This document shows, piece after piece, positions 1-7,740 of a stretch of 11,218 bases of DNA (position 1 is the first letter of the stretch; each line of letters begins with the position of its first letter). Source of the DNA: an uncultured Oxalobacteraceae bacterium. GTDB lineage: Bacteria > Pseudomonadota > Gammaproteobacteria > Burkholderiales > Burkholderiaceae. The DNA is taken from assembly GCA_946478765.1 (NCBI GenBank), contig CAMLDH010000097.1, positions 1 to 11,218 of the forward strand, written 5' to 3'. A program made the translations under genes and the position numbers. The notes under the pieces are model-generated. The model searched no databases. It was given only the letters and a program-made list of their open reading frames with translations, and was not told where the DNA came from.

Positions 1-30
1 GCGAGCGAGTTTCTCCGCCTTCATTTGCAT
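1..30 (-). CDS. Start of a third small gene, possibly YqjK-like (partial)
   Basis: Only the first ten codons are inside the window, reading M-Q-M-K-A-E-K-L-A-R on the minus strand. An AAGGA Shine-Dalgarno sequence lies 8 nt before the ATG at 30, which favours this start over the in-frame ATG at 24. The gene follows the two-helix membrane protein gene by 15 nt in the same direction, so it is likely co-transcribed. In enterobacteria the yqjD-yqjE pair is followed by yqjK, a short basic protein, and the lysine/arginine-bearing N-terminus here fits that. The identity is inferred from position only, because the body of the protein is outside the window. Confidence 0.5.
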   Translation of the reverse strand, partial: MQMKAEKLAR

Positions 31-45
31 ATCATTTATCCTTCG

Positions 46-411
46 CTATGACGATACCTTCAATGTGTCGATATCCCGGGATAGCTCGGTGAGCGTGTGC
101 GCTAACAGCTGCGGTTTGTGGCGCAGACGGTAACGTAGCCGCCAACTGATGATCGCGCCGGCGAGCGCGAACAGCGCGATCAGCGTCGTGATGACGCCGA
201 TCCGATGGGTATCCCAATAAAGGGCCACGACGAGCAAAATCGCCAGCAGGATCGCGACGCCGATGCAAAACATCGCCGTCAGCGAAAACAGCAGAAAAGA
301 AAAATAGCGGAGCGCTTCTTCTTCCACTTCGACCGCAACCAGTTCCGCGCGGGTTTGGAGAATCGCGACGAAGGTCGCAACCAGCCGCGTCACCGATTCG
401 GCTATTGCCAT
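46..411 (-). CDS. Phage holin family / YqjE-like two-helix inner-membrane protein (DUF1469)
   Basis: This 121-residue protein has a short amphipathic, charged N-terminus (about 1-35, with E-V-E-E-E-A). Two hydrophobic membrane segments follow at about 36-64 and 71-90, then a basic and polar C-terminal tail. That layout is typical of YqjE-like proteins labelled 'phage holin family' (DUF1469), which are chromosomal membrane proteins of unknown biochemical role and are usually not real lysis holins. The ATG at 411 begins 3 nt after the TAA of the upstream DUF883 gene, so the two are almost certainly translated from one transcript. The AAGTAAG sequence before the start is a weak ribosome-binding site that overlaps the upstream stop, suggesting translational coupling. 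In E. coli the equivalent yqjD-yqjE pair is linked to stationary phase and ribosome association at the membrane. Applying that here is inference. Confidence 0.8.
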   Translation of the reverse strand: MAIAESVTRLVATFVAILQTRAELVAVEVEEEALRYFSFLLFSLTAMFCIGVAILLAILLVVALYWDTHRIGVITTLIALFALAGAIISWRLRYRLRHKPQLLAHTLTELSRDIDTLKVSS

Positions 412-414
412 CGC

Positions 415-732
415 TTACTTGCGCCCGAGCAAAAGACCCACCATCAGGCCGGCGAATGCAACGATGCCAACCGATTGCCATGGATGTTCCTGCACATATT
501 TGTCTGTGTTGTAAGCCGCATCCTTGGAGCGGGTCACCAGGGAGTCCTCGACGCTTGCCAAGCCTGTCTTGGCTGATTTCAGCGTCGATTCAAAACGTGC
601 CCGCGCCGATTGATATCCACCGTCAACTTGTTGGCCAGTATTTTTCAGCAACTCTTCCGCGTCCTTGATGACGGCTTTCAAATTGCTGACCAGTTTGTCG
701 CGCGTCTCGCCGCCTTGTGCTGTCGTGTCCAT
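415..732 (-). CDS. DUF883 family protein (YqjD/ElaB-like), C-tail-anchored
   Basis: This 105-residue protein has a long polar, probably helical and coiled-coil N-terminal part (about 8-80) carrying the lysine/glutamate pattern of the family. A Y-V-x-E-H-P-W-Q-S-V-G-I motif follows at about 79-90, then one C-terminal membrane helix (about 86-102) rich in Gly/Leu and ending in G-R-K. The EHPWQ-VGI-to-GR(K/R) ending is diagnostic of YqjD/ElaB/YgaM proteins, which anchor in the inner membrane by the C-terminus. In E. coli these bind ribosomes in stationary phase. I chose the ATG at 732 because GGAAGGGG lies just upstream. An in-frame TTG at 747 would add five residues but has no ribosome-binding site. 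It is the first gene of the leftward cluster with the holin-like gene. Function beyond family membership is not visible in the sequence. Confidence 0.85.
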   Translation of the reverse strand: MDTTAQGGETRDKLVSNLKAVIKDAEELLKNTGQQVDGGYQSARARFESTLKSAKTGLASVEDSLVTRSKDAAYNTDKYVQEHPWQSVGIVAFAGLMVGLLLGRK

Positions 733-775
733 AGCCCCTTCCGTCAACGTTGTTGAAATGCGTAAGCGTCACCAG

Positions 776-790
776 AAATCAGTGTAAGCA
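776..790 (-). promoter_or_regulatory. Candidate -10 element for the DUF883 gene cluster
   Basis: On the minus strand the sequence GCTTACACTG contains TACACT at 781-786, about 48 nt before the chosen ATG. No good -35 hexamer is seen at the usual spacing. The motif resembles the CTACACT-type -10 used by stationary-phase sigma factor RpoS, and yqjD and elaB of E. coli are RpoS-dependent. This is a motif-level suggestion only. Confidence 0.25.
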
Positions 791-869
791 CGGGAGGGGT
801 GGACATTTTGCGCGGAATCAAACTCTTGCTGCCACGCGTGATGGCCGTGCGGCATGAGCGAGAGACAAA

Positions 870-1724
870 TTATCGCAGCGCGTAGTCAAGCGCAATGCCG
901 GCGAAAATCGCGGCGCCCAGCCAATTGTTATGACGGAAGGCGGCAAAGCAGCGCATGCGGTCGCGCGTGCGGATCAGCGTGTAGTGATAGACCGCGCAAG
1001 CGGCGGCGGCCAGCAGGCCCGCGGCCAACCAGAATCGCAAGCCGTGCTGCCAGCCCACCGCGAGGATCAGCGCACATGCCAGTGCATAGCACAGCATCAC
1101 GGCCGCCACATCGAAGCGCCCGAAGGTGATGGCCGATGTCTTGATGCCGATCTTCAGATCGTCGTCGCGATCGACCATTGCGTATTCGGTGTCGTAGGCA
1201 ACCGCCCAGAAAATATTCGCTGCCAGCAGCAGCCACGCCGCTGTCGGCACCGTGCCCTGTACCGCCGCGAACGCCATCGGGATACCGAAGCCGAAGGCGA
1301 TGCCGAGGTAGGCCTGGGGTATGGCAAAAAAGCGTTTGAAATACGGATAGCTCGCTGCGATCAGCACGGCGGCCACCGACAATTGTTTGGTCAGCGTGTT
1401 GAGCGGCAGGATCAGCGCGAACGAGATCAACGCCAGCACGGCGGCCACCACCACCGCTTCCCATGCGGCGATTTTACCGCTGGTGAGGGGGCGCTCGGCG
1501 GTGCGCTTCACATGCTTGTCGAAGTCGCGATCCGCGAAGTCGTTGATCGCGCAGCCGGCCGAACGCATCAGCGCGGTGCCGATACAGAAAATCGCGACCA
1601 GGCCCCAATCCGGTTTGCCGTCGGATGCGAGCCACAATGCATTCAAGGTGGGCCAGAGCAGCAGCAGGATGCCGACCGGCTTATCGAGGCGAATCAGGCG
1701 AATATAGAGTTGGAGACGGTTCAT
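870..1724 (-). CDS. ubiA: 4-hydroxybenzoate polyprenyltransferase UbiA
   Basis: UbiA attaches the polyprenyl tail to 4-hydroxybenzoate, the membrane-bound prenylation step of ubiquinone synthesis. The 284-residue protein is the usual family length and mostly hydrophobic, with about eight or nine membrane helices. The first Asp-rich motif is N-D-x-A-D-R-D-x-D at 61-69, followed by K-R-T-x-x-R-P-L (73-80). The second is [17 protein letters not shown] at 177-193. Both bind Mg-diphosphate in this superfamily, and the second is characteristic of the 4-hydroxybenzoate branch. The N-terminal [15 protein letters not shown] block is also typical. The ATG at 1724 follows a weak AAGAAG site. It lies 33 nt downstream of the oxyR stop in the same direction, so it is probably the last gene of a recG-oxyR-ubiA transcript. 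No ubiC (chorismate lyase) gene is adjacent. Confidence 0.96.
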   Translation of the reverse strand: MNRLQLYIRLIRLDKPVGILLLLWPTLNALWLASDGKPDWGLVAIFCIGTALMRSAGCAINDFADRDFDKHVKRTAERPLTSGKIAAWEAVVVAAVLALISFALILPLNTLTKQLSVAAVLIAASYPYFKRFFAIPQAYLGIAFGFGIPMAFAAVQGTVPTAAWLLLAANIFWAVAYDTEYAMVDRDDDLKIGIKTSAITFGRFDVAAVMLCYALACALILAVGWQHGLRFWLAAGLLAAAACAVYHYTLIRTRDRMRCFAAFRHNNWLGAAIFAGIALDYALR

Positions 1725-1757
1725 GAGCGCGCTTCTTGTTTTGTTGGAGCCACTGCG

Positions 1758-2705
1758 CTAACCCTCCATCATCGCCGCCTCCGGCAACATCGACACGCCG
1801 CGCAAATCACACGCCAGCACTGCCTTGCGTACCGCTTCAATCGCCGCGCGCCGGGTGAAACTCTTGCGCCAGGCAATCACCACACGCCGGGACGGCGCCG
1901 GTTCCGTAAACGGCACATAACGCAGCATGCCGTCTTTCGCCTGCATGTCGGGCACCGAAGCTTGCGGCAACACGGTAATGCCGATGCCGGATGCGACCAT
2001 ATGGCGAATCGTTTCCAGCGAAGAACCTTCAAAGGTGCGCGCAATACCGTCGCCGGTGGTCGAGAAGCGCGACATCTCGGGACAGACTTCCAGCACCTGA
2101 TCGCGGAAGCAATGGCCGTTGCCGAGCAGCAGCATGGTTTCCGATTTCAAGTCTTGCGCCGAAATGCTGGCGCGATGCGCCCACGGGTGCGGTTTGGGCA
2201 GGGCGACGACGAATGGTTCGTCGTACAGCGCTTGCACCATCAAGCCCTGATCGGCAAACGGCAGCGCCATGATGGCCGCATCGAGTTCACCCTGGCGCAG
2301 CAATTCGACCAGGCGCACGGTGAAGTTTTCCTGCAGCACCAGCGGCATTTGCGGCACTTGTTCAATCATTGTCTTGACCAGCGGCGGCAACAGGTACGGC
2401 GCGATCGTGTAAATGATGCCGAGGCGGAAAGGGCCGGCCAGCGGGTCCTTGTTTTGCTTGGCGATTTCCTTGATCGCGGCAGTTTGTTCCAGCACGCGTT
2501 CGGCTTGCGCGACGATTTGCGCGCCCAGCGGCGTCATCGAAATCTCGGTGCCGCCGCGCTCGAAAATCACGACGCCGAGTTCGTCTTCCAGTTTCTTGAT
2601 CGCAACCGACAGCGTTGGCTGCGCGACGAAACACGCTTCCGCGGCATGGCCGAAATGCTTTTGGCGCGCGACGGCGACGATGTATTTGAGTTCAGTGAGT
2701 GTCAT
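1758..2705 (-). CDS. oxyR: Hydrogen-peroxide-sensing LysR-type regulator OxyR
   Basis: OxyR is a cytoplasmic transcription factor that senses H2O2 through a reversible disulfide and activates catalase, peroxiredoxin and related genes. The 315-residue protein has an N-terminal winged helix-turn-helix (about 1-60, with F-V-A-Q-P-T-L-S-V-A-I-K-K-L-E-D-E-L-G), a linker helix (about 60-88) and a two-lobed effector domain (about 91-300). The redox pair is plainly present: G-H-C-F-R-D-Q-V-L-E-V-C places cysteines at 199 and 208, the same numbering as E. coli OxyR. The T-S/S-S-L-E-T-I-R-x-M-V-A-x-G-x-G-I-T-x-L-P stretch (228-247) also matches OxyR rather than generic LysR proteins such as CysB. The ATG at 2705 has GAGAAG 8 nt upstream. 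The gene lies 39 nt after recG and 33 nt before ubiA. Whether it has its own promoter in the recG 3' end is unclear, and no obvious OxyR box is seen in the gap. Confidence 0.95.
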   Translation of the reverse strand: MTLTELKYIVAVARQKHFGHAAEACFVAQPTLSVAIKKLEDELGVVIFERGGTEISMTPLGAQIVAQAERVLEQTAAIKEIAKQNKDPLAGPFRLGIIYTIAPYLLPPLVKTMIEQVPQMPLVLQENFTVRLVELLRQGELDAAIMALPFADQGLMVQALYDEPFVVALPKPHPWAHRASISAQDLKSETMLLLGNGHCFRDQVLEVCPEMSRFSTTGDGIARTFEGSSLETIRHMVASGIGITVLPQASVPDMQAKDGMLRYVPFTEPAPSRRVVIAWRKSFTRRAAIEAVRKAVLACDLRGVSMLPEAAMMEG

Positions 2706-2744
2706 GGCGGTATCTTCTCATATACAGGTAAATCATTGCGATCC

Positions 2745-4844
2745 TTACACCTTCAGGAAGTCTTCGCGCGCACCCAGCCAGCGCGCCAGATGCGCTTCCA
2801 CCGTGGCTGGATCGTCGCGCAGCAGATCTTGCGCCACGTTGCGCGCTTTCTCGACCAGCCATTGATCCGTTTCCAGATCGGCAAAACGCAGCATCGCCTG
2901 TCCCGATTGGCGGGCGCCGAGGAATTCGCCCGGCCCGCGAATTTCAAGGTCCTTGCGCGCGATTTCAAAGCCGTCGGTGGTTTCGCGCATGATGGCCAGC
3001 CGCTGTCTGGCGATCGGCCCCAATGGACTTTGATACAGCAGCAGGCACACGCTGGCGGCGGAGCCGCGTCCGACCCGGCCGCGCAGCTGGTGCAACTGCG
3101 ACAGGCCGAAACGCTCTGCATGTTCGATCACCATCAATGACGCATTCGGCACATCGACGCCGACCTCGATCACGGTGGTGGCGACCAGCACATGAATGTC
3201 GCCGCGCGTGAATGCATCCATCACGGCTTGCTTTTCCGCCGGCTTCAGCCGTCCATGCACCAGGCCGACATGCAAATCCGGCAGCGCTGCAGCCAGGGTC
3301 GCATGGGTATCGGTTGCGGTCTGCAATTGCAGCGCTTCGGATTCTTCGATCAGCGGACAGACCCAATACACCTGGCGCCCATCCAGCGCGGCTGCATGCA
3401 CCCGATCGATCACTTCATCGCGCCGGTTCTGGTCGACGATGCGCGTGACAATCGGCGTGCGTCCCGGCGGCAGTTCGTCGATCACCGATACTTCGAGGTC
3501 GGCGTAATACGTCATCGCCAGCGTGCGTGGAATCGGCGTGGCCGACATCATCAATTGATGCGGCACCGTGCGCGCCGTGTCGAGTACGGATGCGGTATCG
3601 AGCCCCTTGTTGCGCAGCGCGAGGCGCTGGCCGACGCCGAACCGGTGCTGCTCATCGACGATCACGAGACCCAGCCTGGCAAACTGCACCGCATCCTGGA
3701 TCACCGCATGCGTGCCGATCACCAGTTGCGCTTGTCCCGATTCGATGATCGCCTGCGCCTCGGTTTTTTCCTTCTTCTTCAGGCTGCCGGTCAGCCATGC
3801 AACCTTGACGCCGAGCGGCTCCATCCACTGCGCAATCTTGTGGAAATGCTGTTCCGCCAGAATTTCGGTCGGCGCCATCAACACCGCCTGAAAGCCGCTG
3901 TCGATCGCTTGCGCCGCCGCCAGTGCGGCGACCACGGTCTTGCCGCTGCCGACATCGCCCTGCAGCAGGCGCTGCATCGGAAACGTGGCGCTGATGTCGG
4001 TGCGGATTTCGGTCAACACGCGCTGCTGCGCGCCGGTCAGCCTGAACGGCAGCGTATGCAAAAAAGCCTGCGAAAGTGCGCCGACCACCGGCAGCGCGGC
4101 GGCGCCCTTGGCGCGGCGCGCCACTTGCGCGCGCTTCAACGACAACTGCTGCGCCAGCAGTTCATCGAATTTCATGCGGACCCACGCCGGATGCGAGCGC
4201 TCCATCAGGGAGTATTCATCCACTTCCGGCGGCGGATTGTGCAGCAGCCGCACCGCAGGCTCGAACGCCGACAAGTCGAGCGATGCGCGCAGCGCTTCGG
4301 TCAGCGTGTCGTGCCACTGCACCCGCTGCATCGCCTCGGCGATGACCTTGCGCAGCATCGGTTGCGACAGGCCTTCCCCGGCCGGATAGACGGGCGTCAG
4401 CGCGGTCGGCAGCGGCGCGCCTTCGAGGATCACCTTGTACGCCGGATGCACCATCTCCGCGCCGAAAAAGCCGTGCCGCACTTCGCCGCGCGCACGCACG
4501 CGAGTGCCCTCGGCCAGTTGTTTGGTCTGGCTGCCGTAGAAATTCAGGAAGCGCATCACCAGTTGGCTGGAATCGTCGGCGATGGTCACGACCAGTTGCC
4601 GGCGCGGCCGGTACTGCACTTCGCAGGAGGTGACGACGCCTTCCACCTGCGCCGGATTGCCGGCCATGAAGCCGGCTGCGCGGATCGGTACGACCTGCGT
4701 TTCATCCTCGTAACGCATCGGCAAATGCAGCACCAGATCCATGTCCGAACGCAAGCCAAGCCGGGCCAGCTTGTCCTCGATCTTGTTTGCGCGCGGCGAC
4801 GCGGCGTTGGCGGCGGCTGCGGACTTTCGCGTCGGTGCGGGCAT
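2745..4844 (-). CDS. recG: ATP-dependent DNA helicase RecG
   Basis: RecG is a superfamily 2 double-stranded DNA translocase that remodels stalled replication forks, Holliday junctions and R-loops. With the ATG at 4844 the protein is 699 residues (E. coli RecG is 693). The N-terminal wedge/OB domain covers about 50-170 (L-R-x-x-x-D-L-V-L-H-L-P-x-R-Y-E-D). The helicase core shows Walker A G-D-V-G-S-G-K-T at 296-303, the DEQH box (I-V-D-E-Q-H-R-F-G) at about 395-403, motif III S-A-T-P-I-P-R-T-L at 434-442, and motif VI Q-L-R-G-R-V-G-R-G at 586-594. The C-terminal R-K-D-L-E-I-R-G-P-G-E-F-L-G-x-R-Q-S-G segment is the family hallmark. An in-frame TTG at 4886 would add 14 residues, but neither start has a clear Shine-Dalgarno sequence, so ATG is preferred. 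It is the first gene of the leftward recG-oxyR-ubiA cluster and diverges from queA. Confidence 0.96.
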   Translation of the reverse strand: MPAPTRKSAAAANAASPRANKIEDKLARLGLRSDMDLVLHLPMRYEDETQVVPIRAAGFMAGNPAQVEGVVTSCEVQYRPRRQLVVTIADDSSQLVMRFLNFYGSQTKQLAEGTRVRARGEVRHGFFGAEMVHPAYKVILEGAPLPTALTPVYPAGEGLSQPMLRKVIAEAMQRVQWHDTLTEALRASLDLSAFEPAVRLLHNPPPEVDEYSLMERSHPAWVRMKFDELLAQQLSLKRAQVARRAKGAAALPVVGALSQAFLHTLPFRLTGAQQRVLTEIRTDISATFPMQRLLQGDVGSGKTVVAALAAAQAIDSGFQAVLMAPTEILAEQHFHKIAQWMEPLGVKVAWLTGSLKKKEKTEAQAIIESGQAQLVIGTHAVIQDAVQFARLGLVIVDEQHRFGVGQRLALRNKGLDTASVLDTARTVPHQLMMSATPIPRTLAMTYYADLEVSVIDELPPGRTPIVTRIVDQNRRDEVIDRVHAAALDGRQVYWVCPLIEESEALQLQTATDTHATLAAALPDLHVGLVHGRLKPAEKQAVMDAFTRGDIHVLVATTVIEVGVDVPNASLMVIEHAERFGLSQLHQLRGRVGRGSAASVCLLLYQSPLGPIARQRLAIMRETTDGFEIARKDLEIRGPGEFLGARQSGQAMLRFADLETDQWLVEKARNVAQDLLRDDPATVEAHLARWLGAREDFLKV

Positions 4845-4855
4845 ATCAGGCGGCA

Positions 4856-4868
4856 GGGCGTAAAATAG
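4856..4868. promoter_or_regulatory. Candidate -10 elements in the recG/queA divergent region
   Basis: The plus strand reads TAAAAT at 4861-4866, a good match to the TATAAT consensus and the same hexamer as the yajC -10. The minus strand over the same bases offers TATTTT. No convincing -35 hexamer at 16-18 nt is seen for either direction. If it acts rightwards, queA would have a leader of roughly 115 nt. If it acts leftwards, recG mRNA would begin only some 10-15 nt before its ATG. The direction of use cannot be settled from the sequence. Confidence 0.3.
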
Positions 4869-4887
4869 CGGGTTTGTTAATCGCAAG

Positions 4888-4905
4888 GGCGCGCCAATGC
4901 GCGCC
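4888..4905. repeat. Short perfect inverted repeat between recG and queA
   Basis: GGCGCG (4888-4893) and CGCGCC (4900-4905) are exact reverse complements around a 6-nt loop, CCAATG. A G·T pair at 4887/4906 can extend the stem. There is no following T-run, so it is not an intrinsic terminator. It lies in the divergent promoter region and could be an operator-like palindrome or a leader hairpin. Chance is also possible in GC-rich DNA. Confidence 0.45.
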
Positions 4906-4985
4906 TGTCATTGTAGAACCAAAGGCTGCATTGGCAAATTGGACACGATAGCAGTTCTTTGCCTGCACCGATACCACTTCAACTC

Positions 4986-7141
<2,156 letters not shown>

Positions 7142-7310
7142 TCGGCGCTTGAAAAACGTCGGTGTGGACCAATGTGCAATTTGCATTACCTTGCCTTTCA
7201 ATTGGCAACCCGCCTTCGCCAAACACAATACGGTGGTTTGCTGCATTTTTAAGCGGCCAGACAGTTGGTTGCACGCACAAACACGCAGAAACGGGAAACC
7301 TCGCACCGAG
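7142..7310 (+). other. tgt-yajC intergenic region without a clear terminator
   Basis: No strong hairpin followed by a T-run is seen between the tgt stop and the yajC promoter. Only weak pairings occur, such as TTGCC/GGCAA around 7192-7209 and CAAAC/GTTTG around 7221-7241. Transcription from queA-tgt may therefore continue into yajC-secDF. No open reading frame here looks like a gene. Confidence 0.5.
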
Positions 7311-7319
7311 TGCTAAAAT
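7311..7319 (+). promoter_or_regulatory. Extended -10 promoter of yajC-secD-secF
   Basis: TGC-TAAAAT at 7311-7319 is a full extended -10 element (TGn plus a five-of-six match to TATAAT). No recognisable -35 hexamer sits 17 nt upstream, which is tolerated by extended -10 promoters. Transcription would begin near 7326 and give a leader of about 29 nt before the GTG of yajC, long enough to include its ribosome-binding site. Confidence 0.6.
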
Positions 7320-7354
7320 GCCCGGCTATTTCACACAACGATATGGAGCGCCAC

Positions 7355-7675
7355 GTGTTCATTTCCAATGCTTTTGCCCAATCCATAGGGGGGCTCGACA
7401 GCAATTTGACCAGTTTCCTGCCGATCATCCTGATGTTCGTCGTCTTGTACTTTCTGATGATCCGTCCGCAAATGAAGCGCCAGAAAGAGCAGAAGGCGAT
7501 GATGGACGCACTCGGCAAAGGCGATGAAGTCGTCACCGCCGGTGGCGTGCTCGGTAAAGTGACCAAGGTCACCGACGCCTATGTCACGCTGGAAGTGGCG
7601 AACGGGGCCGAAGTCCTGGTGCAAAAAACGGCTATCACTACCTTGCTGCCGAAGGGCACGATCAAGTCGCTGTAA
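7355..7675 (+). CDS. yajC: Preprotein translocase subunit YajC
   Basis: YajC is a small inner-membrane protein that associates with SecDF (and the SecYEG-YidC holo-translocon). The 106-residue protein has a short periplasmic N-terminus (M-F-I-S-N-A-F-A-Q), one membrane helix at about 20-37 ending in the family motif Y-F-L-M-I-R-P-Q, then K-R-Q-K-E-Q-K (41-47). A cytoplasmic beta-rich domain follows, with G-D-E-V-V-T-x-G-G-x-x-G-K-V (56-69). I chose the GTG at 7355 because GGAG lies 6 nt before it and M-F-I-S-N-A is the usual YajC start. An ATG at 7343 is in frame, but its only upstream sequence is pyrimidine-rich, and the GGAG overlaps it. The gene has an extended -10 promoter just upstream and precedes secD by 65 nt. 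Confidence 0.93.
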   Translation: MFISNAFAQSIGGLDSNLTSFLPIILMFVVLYFLMIRPQMKRQKEQKAMMDALGKGDEVVTAGGVLGKVTKVTDAYVTLEVANGAEVLVQKTAITTLLPKGTIKSL

Positions 7676-7730
7676 TGGGGTGTGCCGCGTGTTCAGACAT
7701 TCGGCGCACGACACTTACCCCACCTGAACA
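7676..7730 (+). repeat. Overlapping inverted repeats in the yajC-secD spacer
   Basis: This short spacer holds two exact inverted repeats that cannot nest with each other. TGGGGT (7676-7681) pairs with ACCCCA (7717-7722), and TGTTCAG (7690-7696) pairs with CTGAACA (7724-7730). A third pairing, GTGT-GCCG with CGGC and ACAC (7680-7687 with 7702-7705 and 7711-7714), overlaps the first. Alternative foldings of the yajC-secD mRNA are therefore possible just before the secD start. No T-run follows, so it is not a standard terminator. A regulatory role is speculative. Confidence 0.4.
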
Positions 7731-7740
7731 TTGAGTCACT

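Noticed and set aside
46..411. Reading the holin-family gene as a prophage lysis gene
   Set aside because: No endolysin, spanin or other phage gene is near, and its neighbour is a DUF883 gene, which matches the chromosomal YqjE context.
806..869. Possible terminator hairpin after ubiA
   Set aside because: CTCTCGCT/AGCAAGAG and TGCC/GGCA pairings exist but are interrupted and lack a T-run, so I did not call a terminator.
2706..2744. OxyR-binding site upstream of oxyR
   Set aside because: I looked for the spaced ATAG/CTAT pattern in the recG-oxyR gap and saw no convincing match. A few A/T bases alone are not enough.
930..4868. Very long plus-strand open frames (930-3140 and 3192-4868) opposite ubiA, oxyR and recG
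   Set aside because: All three real genes share one frame, and the opposite frame is in exact codon register with them. Its stops would need TTA, CTA or TCA codons, which are rare in these genes. The predicted products are rich in His, Arg and Gln with no family motifs, so they are shadows.
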